From: Lepidonotus clava
Taxonomy: Eukaryota > Annelida > Polychaeta > Phyllodocida > Polynoidae
Direction: 5' to 3'
DNA: 64,000 bases
Assembly (NCBI GenBank): GCA_936440205.1
Contig: OW387136.1
Coordinates: 14,542,788 to 14,606,787 of the forward strand
Shown here: positions 23,896 through 34,400 of the stretch, in pieces
Numbering within the stretch: position 1 is the stretch's first letter
Layout: every line of letters starts with the position of its first letter
Translations under genes and position numbers: made by a program
The notes under the pieces: model-generated
Told to the model about the DNA's origin: nothing
Database searches by the model: none
Seen by the model: only the letters and a program-made list of their open reading frames with translations

Positions 23896-24005
23896 TAACC
23901 TCCGGTGCATTGGCTTGGTAAACCTCCGGCGGAGGTTTATTTGATAAACCTCCGGAGGTTTTGAAGTAAACCTCCGGAGGTTATGAGGTAAACCTCAGGA
24001 GGTTA
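23896..24005. repeat. Cluster of AACCTCCGGAGGTT palindromes
   Basis: Five copies, complete or partial, of the palindrome AACCTCCGGAGGTT lie within 110 bp, including a larger one, TAAACCTCCGGCGGAGGTTTA less its last base, at 23,919-23,939. The spacing is irregular (about 22-30 bp). A related CCTCGGAGGTT lies in the loop of the hairpin near 24,690. Confidence 0.8.
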
Positions 24006-24103
24006 TCTTTCTATACTTCCAATGATACTTTCTTATACATAGAAGGAGAAACGTTCTCAACAACATCACCCTCTATGTCTAATATCAAATTCTTGAAAAG
24101 TGA

Positions 24104-24174
24104 TGCTTGAGATTCGAACCATAGATCTTTGGATTAATAGATCAAGACCATACCCACTGCTCTATGGAGGCAGT
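24104..24174 (-). repeat. tRNA-like sequence 3
   Basis: The minus strand reads TGCCTCCATAGAGCAGTGGG, an anticodon-arm-like GATCT...AGATC, then box B ATGGTTCGAATCTC. The anticodon loop region is longer than normal. It is tRNA-derived, probably inactive. Confidence 0.55.
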
Positions 24175-24385
24175 TATGTGGAGTACCATACATATGCTTT
24201 ATATATAAAAAAAAAATTATGTATTAGATGCAAGAAATAGAAGAAGAAAAACATCATACAAAGTTTAATAGATGTTTCTAGATTTTTTTTTACACAGGAT
24301 AGAAAATGAAAATAATAATTGAACAGCACTTAAGAATGAATTATCACTTACTTTATGCATAAAAAGTTAATAATACATTTAGACT

Positions 24386-24455
24386 TGGTCGAGTTTCGAA
24401 CCCAGGACCTATTGCATGGAAAACCAGCAGGCTGACCGCTTGCCCACAGCGACCA
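24386..24455 (-). repeat. tRNA-like sequence 4 (Leu/Ser-like)
   Basis: The minus strand begins TGGTC and ends GACCA, a 5-bp acceptor stem. Between them are a D-arm-like TGTGGGCAAGCGGTCAGC and box B CCTGGGTTCGAAACTCG. It differs clearly in sequence from the other three. Confidence 0.6.
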
Positions 24456-24634
24456 GTTGCTGCAGGTCGTTCTTATTTTGGTGGAAATAATGTACATATA
24501 TTTTTTTGTATGGATATACATATCTATGTACATAATATACATTCATGCTATAACATTATTAATACAATCTATATTTGATGGACCCAGGAGTAACAAACTA
24601 TGCATCTCATAGTTATGGGACGTAATATAAGCTC

Positions 24635-24730
24635 GTAAACCGCCTTAGAGGCGGCGTTTATGGTATATAACTTCCTCGGCTGACGCCTCGGAGGTTATTT
24701 ACCATAAACGCCGCCTCTAAGGCGGTTTAC
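24635..24730. repeat. Perfect 31-bp-armed hairpin
   Basis: Arms 24,635-24,665 and 24,700-24,730 are exact reverse complements. Each arm contains its own palindrome, CCGCCTTAGAGGCGG apart from its centre, so cruciform or nested-hairpin folding is possible. The loop is 34 bp. It sits about 40 bp inside the right end of the CACTG element. Confidence 0.9.
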
Positions 24731-25418
24731 CTTCACATAACTGTCAAAGTTACGGGGTTTTTTTTAACAGTGCATGGAACACAGCCTTGATAAAATCGTA
24801 GGCCTGCTCAATACAGAAAACAATATTCCTTTGAAGATAAAGAACAATGTGAACATATTTGACAAGAAAGATGTGGGGCTGGACAAACAATACCCTGCCT
24901 TGGTCAACTAGGTTCTTTCTTTCATCAGTTGCGAGCTTCCTGTTTTAGCACCTGCAGATGTTTGACCAGTGTTGATTTTCACAACAGCCTTCAGATGTGG
25001 TTGATTTACCATATGAAACTGTGGGGTGGGGGGAAGCTTAGGAGGTAGCAGATATAGCTCGTCCACCCCATACGGTCTACCAGAGATGATGACTTTATTG
25101 ATTAAATTAAAATTCCATCAAAGTCTCCCTAAAAAAACAGGACGTCCTGTAATAACAGATCACAAAACCATCCTGTTGTTTCAGGACAGGCTGTTTTCTT
25201 GGCATGTTTTTCAAAACTTTTAACAAATTAAAATCAATATACAAATTTAAACAATAGAATGTGAAAATGCAATGATCATTTTGATGCAAAAGATGTGTTC
25301 TTTTATCACAACAAACTTTTGAATTTAGCAAGCTCCTCATTTCCTGAACATTTTTATATATGTAAAAATATCATTTGTGAATTTCTTATTTATGAAATTG
25401 ACAAAATGGAAAGTGTTA

Positions 25419-25735
25419 TCAACCCTTTAGACCCCAATCCAGTCGTAGCTCTCCAAGGGTGTACACGCCGATCTGGCTATGGCCATCAGTAATTCTGACG
25501 TTTTCTGACGTTTTTGTGACGTTTTTGTGAATTTTAACCATTCCAATAGGAGCCGTACAAATACATCCATCAAATGTATCAATTGAAAGCTAATCTAATT
25601 CTCTATCCTTTACTGAAAATCATAATGTCTTCATTATATCTTGGTAATGTTTGGCATAATCCAGAAATATGTGATCTGCATTGAATTATTGGAAATTTTT
25701 GGAAAATTTGGGAAAATCCTGGGGAAATGAAGCAA
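25419..25735. mobile_element. piggyBac-type MITE, right end lost
   Basis: The left end CAACCCTTTAGACCCCAATCC matches the family less its last base. The interior ends in GGAAAATCCTGGGGAAAT-like sequence also found in other copies, but no right inverted end is visible. Confidence 0.6.
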
Positions 25736-26998
25736 TTCATTAATGTTTATTTGTGATAAATGCAGAATTTCATAGTTTTTGTATCTTGCATATGTAGAAG
25801 AATAATGTTTATCTTGTGTATCATTTATGATTTCATCTACAATAGTAGGGTAGTACACGTTTTCATAATTGCCTGTTATCACACGACGTCCCGTTCTTAT
25901 GGGACGTCCCATTTTTCTGTGGTATCTGCAACCTGTTTACCAACCAATTAGAAGTCAAGGCTGAAAGTGAGGCAGGCAGGTCTACATGAAACTGTGTGTA
26001 AATCCTCACATTATAGAGTGCTGTATAGACCACCCCATGCGCACACTTATGCAGCATTAACTGAATCGTCACTGTTGTCTCCATACTGCTGTCTATTATA
26101 TAGGAGCATAAGTAAGGTATGAACTACTGATTTCTTCTTAATGTTACATAGTGAGAGACCAATCTCACTTTAAAGATTAAACAATTCAAGAAACAAATCT
26201 CGTAACCATGACATACAGGTAGGGTAGTACTTGTATTCTCATGTATCAACAAGGATGTTTCCTAAAAAAGATGTTTTCTTTGAGTAGTTTGGAGTATATA
26301 TAACCCTCTGTTCAATTATCAGCTTTGATAATATAACACTATGTACAATCCCTACAATGTAACCTCTCTACAAAGTTGTCGCCTAAAGAGTGAAAAGTTG
26401 TTGCAAACAGGTGGCATGATTATTACAAAAGAAATGCTCGCTGTGTAACACCAGGACCTGGGATGCCAACGAAAAGACATCCAGCAAATTTTGTGTGGGT
26501 GTTTTAACAGCCAAGATAAGAAACTTCTGCCCAAAAATCATCTACGAAGATTTCTTGGGCATGAAAGTTCAGAGAGAAATCATACTCAAATAATTCACAA
26601 TATTATTTTGCACCTATAATACTTTAAGCCATTGGCACAGTTTATGTCTAAGTGTAATAATGAAGGGATTCAAAAGCCACATAAAAGACATGCTAGATCT
26701 CTAACTTTCTAAAAGGGGACCACTAATTAGTGCTCTTTCATATGAAGTGCAGTATCACTGGATCAATTACTATCATAGCTCCATCAGTTGGCTTAAGTGA
26801 GTTTATCTGCACATTTTCTCACCATATGTTTGATGCTGGTATATACTTACAATACATGTTCAATGTATATAATATGTATATATGCACAAGTACCAATGTA
26901 GCCCAAAGAATACTAGGATGCAGGTTTAAAGAGTCAGTAGCTATTATTTCCACATATTTCCATGATACATATTGTTTCTTTTATTATTGAAGTTTTTC

Positions 26999-27310
26999 TT
27001 AACCCTTTAGAACCCACAGGTTGCATTTTATGAATTGCTGTATTTGGCCAGGATTTCCCTGGATTTCCCTGCACACTATTTTAAATCATTTATACCTGAA
27101 GAAGTTCAAAGGTCTACCCATCCGTACCAATTGAAGTTATAGTTATCTGGTTTTCAGCATTGGTTAGGAAATTAAATCAGCTTTAAACAATATATTGGTC
27201 ACTTTTGCACAATCAATATTCATTAAAGTGTTCTCTTTGGAAAGATTTGGGGCTAAAAGCTTAAATTTAATATTACAAGAGCTAAATGCATAGGTAGTCG
27301 GTGCCTAAAG
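26999..27310. mobile_element. piggyBac-type MITE, degenerate right end
   Basis: TTAA + CCCTTTAGAACCCACAGG opens it. A decayed GGTGCCTAAAG near 27,300 may be its right end. It lies directly beside a second copy at 27,339. Confidence 0.6.
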
Positions 27311-27338
27311 ATCCCCAGAAAGCCTATCTACTATTTGG

Positions 27339-27680
27339 TCCAACCCTTTAGGCCCTAATCCGGCCAAAGTCACCAAAGAGGGTGTACTTCCCGATCCAGC
27401 CGTAGCTGCCCAGAAAAACGGATATTTTCCCATGATTTTTCCATATTTCTCCAAAAGAGAACAATCTAAATAGTGTTCAACATACAGAAATTGCAAATAT
27501 ATTGTTTAAAAGCTTATTTTATTTCTTATTCCATGCTTCAAACCAGATTTACATTATTTCAATATTAAGGATGGGTAAACCTTTGAACTTTCTCAATTAA
27601 AAAATATTTAAAGAATTTCTGAGGGAAATCCTGGGAAAACCTGGGGAAATCCTCGTAATCCTTGAGGCCTAAGGGGTTAA
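27339..27680. mobile_element. piggyBac-type MITE, second copy in tandem
   Basis: Opens CCAA + CCCTTTAGGCCCTAATCCGG, with one flank changed from TTAA, and closes GGCCTAAGGGGTTAA. The length of about 340 bp matches the copies at 20,630 and 45,526. Confidence 0.7.
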
Positions 27681-28484
27681 GATCATGTGTGTGAAAAAGG
27701 TTGTTGCTACAAATAGGCAAGAGGCTTTCTTGTATTACACAGTGGAGGGTAAATCCACAGCTAGCTGGTAGTGATAATACAGGCCTCGGGCTCTCAGCAC
27801 TCAGAGGTTTTCTATCTGTCCGTGAGTAAGGACCTTCAGGGGGCTGATAGCCTAGTTATTGGAATAGCTCCGCCAATAGGAATCTATCTAGGAGCATTTG
27901 GTTGAGTGAGCTGAGTGGACTTAGCCTATGGCAGGTAAAATACTAAAGGGAAGTCAGTGATGTATATCATTTGTTTGGAACTTTGATAAAGAAATATCCT
28001 TTCAAGCAAGTGTTCTTAAAGCTTGTCAACTCTTGGCAACCAAACTACATCTGGAGTTGATACATGATTCTCTGTCCTGAGGGTCATCACTTGGACTTGC
28101 TGAACCAGCAAAGTAATTTATTAGACTAATGGAACGGAAATACTCCCCACATGTAACACTAATCTCCATCTTAATGTTTTTTTTTATATGACTATATATA
28201 TATATATATATATATATATGACTCAGGTTTGAATGGTGTAATCAGATAGTTTTGGCATATCTAAGTTCATCATAGCCATATTGAATCATGGTCATTAGAA
28301 TGTCCGTAGATGATTACTTTCACATTTGGTACAATCTAATTAAATAAATTAAGGGTTCCTCACAAAATCCGTATGTTTTACCATTTTTTAATCTATATTT
28401 AATCTATCATTGGGTGGTTATGGTAAGTCAATATAATTTATGGTTGTATTTCAGCTAAATCTAGGGCACAAAATTTGAAAGACA

Positions 28485-31400
28485 ATGGCAGAAAATACCC
28501 ATCCATCTATCTACAAAACCTGGGAAGATGGCTTCTGTGTACGCAGTATGACTGTTGACGATGCAAAAACTGCTCAACAGTGGTTTTCTGAATTGGGCCC
28601 TATTTCCTGTGATCTTCAAGTAGCCCTTATATCAACCATCTACAATGGAGGATTCTATGTAGGGGAGTATAAAGGTGAGCTAGTGGCCTCTGTTGTACAT
28701 GCAGAGGTAGCAGATGGAATATTCTATGGCTCTTACTACTATGTACTCGAGAAGTATCGCGACAAAGGATTCTTCAGTAGAATTAGAAATGGCATTGCAA
28801 GGACCCATGTGGGAGGCAATATACTTGCAATAGATTCTGCTAAATATTTGGTGGAGATGAACAAACGTCATGGCTTCATTGAGGCATTCGATGTGAGTCG
28901 TGTTTCCGGAAAGGTACCAGCACAATGGGAATGTACTGAAGGGACACATACTTGCCAGGTAATAACAATATGAAGCTTTTTTTATTTACTTATTTGATGA
29001 AATTAAATGTGTATAGTTGTATGTGTCAACTCATAATTCAGAATCATAGCATTAATAATTTTAGTTCATGAAAGTAAACAAAATAAGGAAATTAGAGTTA
29101 TCAGACTGACCAGCTATGTACAAAGAGCATTCATTCAATTAAAACACTTTTTTTAATGCTGAGCATTTCTCTTCCAGATCTTACAAGACAATATAAAGGA
29201 TCTGATTGAGTATGACAACAAATGCTTTATTAAATCAAACAATGAGCAAAGAAAGGCATTTATGTTAAACTTGATTAAGATTGACGGAAGCTTGTGCATT
29301 GCTGCTGTGGACAAAGAAGGCTCTATAATTGGGTATGGATGTAGAAGACCAGCCTTTGTGGGTGATAGCCACATGGTTGGCCCACTCTATGCTGACAATT
29401 ATGAGGCTGCTTATGCAATCATCCACAACTTGTTTATCGGATTTGTTGGTTCAACCATGGTTCTTGATGTGATGTAAGTAAATATGATACGTTAAGTGAC
29501 CTATGTAATTTGTAGAGAGGATATTGCGACCTAAAATCAGGAAAAGACATGATTTGCTAAGATTAGGACTAAGACAAGAATTAGGGCCAGTCTTACCATA
29601 GTTTCCTTCAGACCGAAGCCATTAGAGTTTGATTGAGATAAAGAGACAACTTATGTGAGCATCAATATTACTACAGGGAGCCTAGAGCGCATACCTTCTA
29701 ACTGTAAATCACCTGATGCAAAAACTACAGCTGTCATTCATGAACATGATTATAAGCAGCCAATGAAAAATTGACACATCGATACTTAGAGTTTATAACT
29801 GATACAATTTTTTCTGTAATGTTGGGGACATTTCAAAAAAATCTGTAATGTTCAGGATTTCAAAAAAAGGGGGGAGGGGGTCAGCATAAAGGCTATGTAC
29901 TAAAACGGCATGCACTTGCATACACACATACGTCATTTCCCCCTCTTTTTGTAATTTAGAGGTCCACCAAAATTTGGGAGGCGGGGCAGGACCCCCTGGA
30001 CCATCCCTGGATCTGCCCCTTGTAAAGTCATGGTGCCCTTTTTATGGAAAATGTAGGTATATTTGTGCCAAGATGATTAGACATATTTTAGTAGGTTTTA
30101 CCTTGTTTTATGTAAAGTAAATGTAGCAAGTTGGCATAATATACCTTTGAAAATGTTACATGTAGGGACAGGTGTGCTGGGCTACACAGGTAACCTCTGG
30201 GGCCTAAATGTATAATCCTGATAATGAGGGATTACCTCCAGCCCTCCAGCTTTTGTATACAACTATTTCTGGGCTAACTAATCTTGGGCCAAAGTCCAGG
30301 CCTGCAGCTGCCTGTCCCCAGAAGTGGAAAGGTAGGGACTTGGATACATGTAGATAAGCCTCCCACCTAGCATGGGGCTGGGAGTAATCATTCAGAGAAT
30401 AGGGGGGTGGCCATAGTACAGATTATATAATCTATGACTGGATGTGTGAGCCTTGTGGGTTTGATGACCTACCCACTTCCCCCTGACTCTTGAGTGGTTG
30501 TTCCCTGTGCTGCCTGTAAACCCCTAAACAACAGGAGGTCAATGGTGATTGGTTGTGTGTTGCCATGTTCAGTATTATAAATAAAAGTTTGGCCCACTAC
30601 TGGGGCAGAATGTTTCCAGCCATCAAGCTCTACACCTGCCTCCTGTGTTACTTGATTTCACATGAAGGACCCATGGACCCCTAGGGGCCCACTCCTTTAT
30701 ACTGGCAGACCACGACTTAGACTATAGTCCCCATGAGGGACTAGGCTTGCATTCTTCTGTAAGAAGTTAGAAGCGGTCATTTAGATATTTATTGCGACCA
30801 CATAGTGTAGGGAGGCAAGGTACGACCACCTGGCCCTACCCTGACCACCACCCATGTCTGGCAGCGTCCACTGGGGTCTGGCAGCATCGGGGACAGCTCT
30901 GACAGCTCTGGGAGATCTGCGGCAGTCCTGGGAGATCTGCGGCGGCCCTGGTGACGTTATGAAGGAGTGAACGCATTATGGAGAAGCAGACGGCGTCGTC
31001 AGTGCTCTACAGCGTTGGGATAGGCAGGTATGACCACCTGACCCTCCTCTAGCCTTCACGGAGGTCTGGCGGCGTCCATGAAGGTCTGGGTGCGTCCACT
31101 CAGGTGGTGAGGGTGCCGCACACAGGTACGACCACCTGGACGAGCTGGGGGGCCCCGTGGACGAGTCAGCAGCGTTATGGACGGGGTGGCAACGTTATGG
31201 ACGAGAGGGCGACGTCAAGGACGAGCTGGAGCGTGTAGAGAGGCAAGGTACGACCACCTGGCCTCCACTGAGGTTTGGCAGCGTCCACGGAGGGTCTACA
31301 GCTTCAGGATGGGCAGGTACGACCACCTGGTCCTCTCCTGACCTGCACATTGAGTCGGCAACGTTATGGACGGGTCGGCAACGTTATGGACGGATCGGCA

Positions 31401-34400
31401 ATGTTATGGACGGGTCAGCAGCGTTATGGACTGGTTAGCAACGTTATGGACAGGCCTGATGGACATTCCCTACCTCCAGGCAGTCCCCATTATTAAGGTA
31501 AGGTACAGGAGGCTTTTTAGGAGATTTCTATCTAAATTCTTTTAAAATTGAAGGGATGGGATATTGTTGTATTAATAGCACCTCCTGTACCTGTAATTCC
31601 TATGTCTGCTTATATAAATAGGTTCGTGATTGTGTTGTTTTACTATAATGGAATAGGGATACACATCTTTTAAACGTTTTGTACCCTGTTATTATCCTGT
31701 AATTGGCTTAAACTGACTGAGCCATACGTGGTATTAATGGCTTGGTGTAAAACTGATATTTTGGCATATTATTTTGGTATCATGATTGTTCCTGTATGTA
31801 CTGAACTATAGGGTTGATAAGGTTCCCTGCTGAAAGCTGCCTCCCCCTAAGTACCAGTTATACATGATGTTAAAATCTATGGTACGTTATATGACGCTCT
31901 GGTGCGTTTTTATGGTCATAATTGTTGGTATGATAGTCTGGGTAAATAGGGTGTATGTTAGGAAAACTACCTTACCCTAGCTTATCCAATAATTAGTGCT
32001 AAAAACGTAAAGCATCACGAGAATAGTTATGTATTTTATTGTCTACATACTGATGTGCCTTATTTGATCTACATGTACGTTGCCTTCACGTATATTTCTT
32101 AGATGGGAGGAGAGACATACATTTACAGCTAAGGGGTCGAATAGTACGCTGATGTAAAGCTGCCTGCCCCATCTATGGCTAACGAGTATGTAAAATATCC
32201 CCCCCTTTTAGGAGTTTAACATATGCATCTAGTATTGCCTTAAAATCGTACCTTTGTTAATATAATAATTTGGAGAATAGGGTGCACCTTTTTTGTTATG
32301 TCAGTATGACATACTACATGTATTCATGTGCCTGTGTCGGTGTTCGAGGTTAGGGGTGCACCCTGCACCCAGCGTGCAGAGTTTCGCTGCCGGCTGCATG
32401 CTTTTGTGGGAGGCGTGCACCCAGCATGTGCAAGTTCTTTTCAACGGTGTTCGAGGGTAGGGGTGCACCCTGCACCCTGCATGCAGAGTTTCGCTGCCGG
32501 GTGCATGCTTTTGTGGGAGGCGTGCACCCGGCATGTGCAAGTTCTTTCAACAATAGTAATGCCATTATATAGTAGTGTGTGCATTGGAAATATGTGGAGT
32601 GCAGGATTTTAAACCCCTATTCACCCGGCGTGTGCATAAGGGTGGGTCCTTGATTTTGAACACTGCTACATGTATGTGGTATGGTGATCTTATGCATGTT
32701 ACGATCATGTTCTTGGGTAGAGAGATACATGTATGTTGTATGGCGATTTTATGCATGTTATAAATGATGTGACTGTTCCTCTGGTCTGAATAGGGTGAAC
32801 GCTGTAGTCTAGCTGCCCTTTAATCCAGATTTAACTAAGCACATTATCATGTCTTACTCTTTCAAATATTATTATCAAGGTTGACTTATAGGCTGTTGCC
32901 TGGGAGGGTGGTAGCAAATGGGGTCCCCTACCCTAGACATGTAGTTTAATTCTATGGAGGGTGGTAGCAAAATGGGCTCCCCTACCCTAGACATGTAGTT
33001 TAATTCTATGGAGGGTGGTAGCAAAGTGGGCTCCCCTACCCTAGACATGTAGTTTAATTCTATGGAGGGTGGTAGCAAAGTGGGCTCCCCTACCCTAGAC
33101 ATGTAGTTTAATTCTATGGAGGGTGGTAGCAAAGTGGGCTCCCCTACCCTAGATATGTCGTTTAATTCTATGGAGGGTGGTAGCAAATGGGCTCCCCTAC
33201 CCTAGACATGTCGTTTAATTCTATGGAGGGTGGTAGCAAAGTGGGCTCCCCTACCCTAGACATGTAGTTTAATTCTATGGAGGGTGGTAGCAAAGTGGGC
33301 TCCCCTACCCTAGACATGTAGTTTAATTCTATGGAGGGTGGTAGCAAAATGGGCTCCCCTACCCTAGATATGTCGTTTAATTCTATGGAGGGTGGTAGCA
33401 AATGGGCTCCCCTACCCTAGACATGTAGTTTAATTCTATGGAGGGTGGTAGCAAATGGGATCCCCTACCCTAGACATGTAGTTTAATTCTATGGAGGGTG
33501 GTAGCAAAGTGGGCTCCCCTACCCTAGACATGTAGCTTAATTCTATGGAGGGTGGTAGCAAAATGGGCTCCCCTACCCTAGACATGTAGCTTAATTCTAT
33601 GGAGGGTGGTAGCAAAATGGGCTCCCCTACCCTAGACATGTAGTTTAATTCTATGGAGGGTGGTAGCAAAATGGGCTCCCCTACCCTAGACATGTAGCGT
33701 AATTCTATGGAGGGTGGTAGCAAAATGGGCTCCCCTACCCTAGACATGTAGTTTAATTCTATGGAGGGTGGTAGCAAAATGGGCTCCCCTACCCTAGACA
33801 TGTAGCTTAATTCTATGGAGGGTGGTAGCAAAATGGGCTCCCCTACCCTAGACATGTAGTTTAATTCTATGGAGGGTGGTAGCAAAATGGGCTCCCCTAC
33901 CCTAGATAGTTGGTTTTAATTCTATGGAGGGTGGTAGCAAGATGGGCTCCCCTACCCTAGATAGTTGGTTTTAATTCTATGGAGGGTGGTAGCAAGATGG
34001 GCTCCCCTACCCTAGATAGTTGGTTTTAATTCTATGGAGGGTGGTAGCAAGATGGGCTCCCCTACCCTAGATAGTTGGTTTTAATTCTATGGAGGGTGGT
34101 AGCTAGATGGGCTCCCCTACCCTAGATAGTTGGTTTTAATTCTATGGAGGGTGGTAGCAAGATGGGCTCCCCTACCCTAGATATGTTGGTTTTAATTCTA
34201 TGGAGGGTGGTAGCAAGATGGGCTCCCCTACCCTAGATATGTTGGTTTTAATTCTATGGAGGGTGGTAGCAAGATGGGCTCCCCTACCCGAGATAGTTAG
34301 TTTAATTCTAAGGAGGGTGGTAGCAAGATGGGCTCCCCTACCGTAGATATTTTGCTGGATTCTTGACATTTTGTTTGGTTCAAAGGGGCAATTACTTTGT

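Larger units (their letters stand above)
22644..24772. mobile_element. 2.1-kb non-autonomous element with CACTGTTAAAAAA ends, carrying tRNA-like sequences
   Basis: Inverted ends CACTGTTAAAAAAAA (22,644 on) and its complement (to 24,772) continue into TTTGACAGT/AGTCAAATTTACAGT. CACTG ends are known from Chapaev and some EnSpm/CACTA elements. The left third has repeated TTTACAGTAAA and TTTACCGTAAA motifs, echoed at 23,740-23,850. The right half has CCTCCGGAGG palindromes and a perfect hairpin. Four tRNA-like segments lie inside. There is no transposase frame and no clear target duplication. It could be two or more insertions side by side. Confidence 0.65.
24773..28484. other. No gene seen; MITE-rich interval before acetyltransferase copy 2
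   Basis: Contains three piggyBac-type MITE copies (listed separately) and a (TA)n microsatellite at about 28,193-28,219. A rough inverted pair GACGTCC...GTNATAACAG lies at about 25,138 and 25,900, flanking the first MITE. The acceptor GGTTGTATTTCAG ends at 28,453. Small open frames lack domain signals. Confidence 0.55.

Noticed and set aside
31157-31496. Frames with repeated ALWTG and VMDGSA
   Set aside because: Products of the 20-bp and longer tandem repeats inside the LTR element, with no start context or domain.
32875-33885. Minus-strand frames of repeated LPPSIELNYMSRVGEPIL
   Set aside because: They arise from the 54-bp minisatellite, whose period is a multiple of three; they end wherever a unit changes length.
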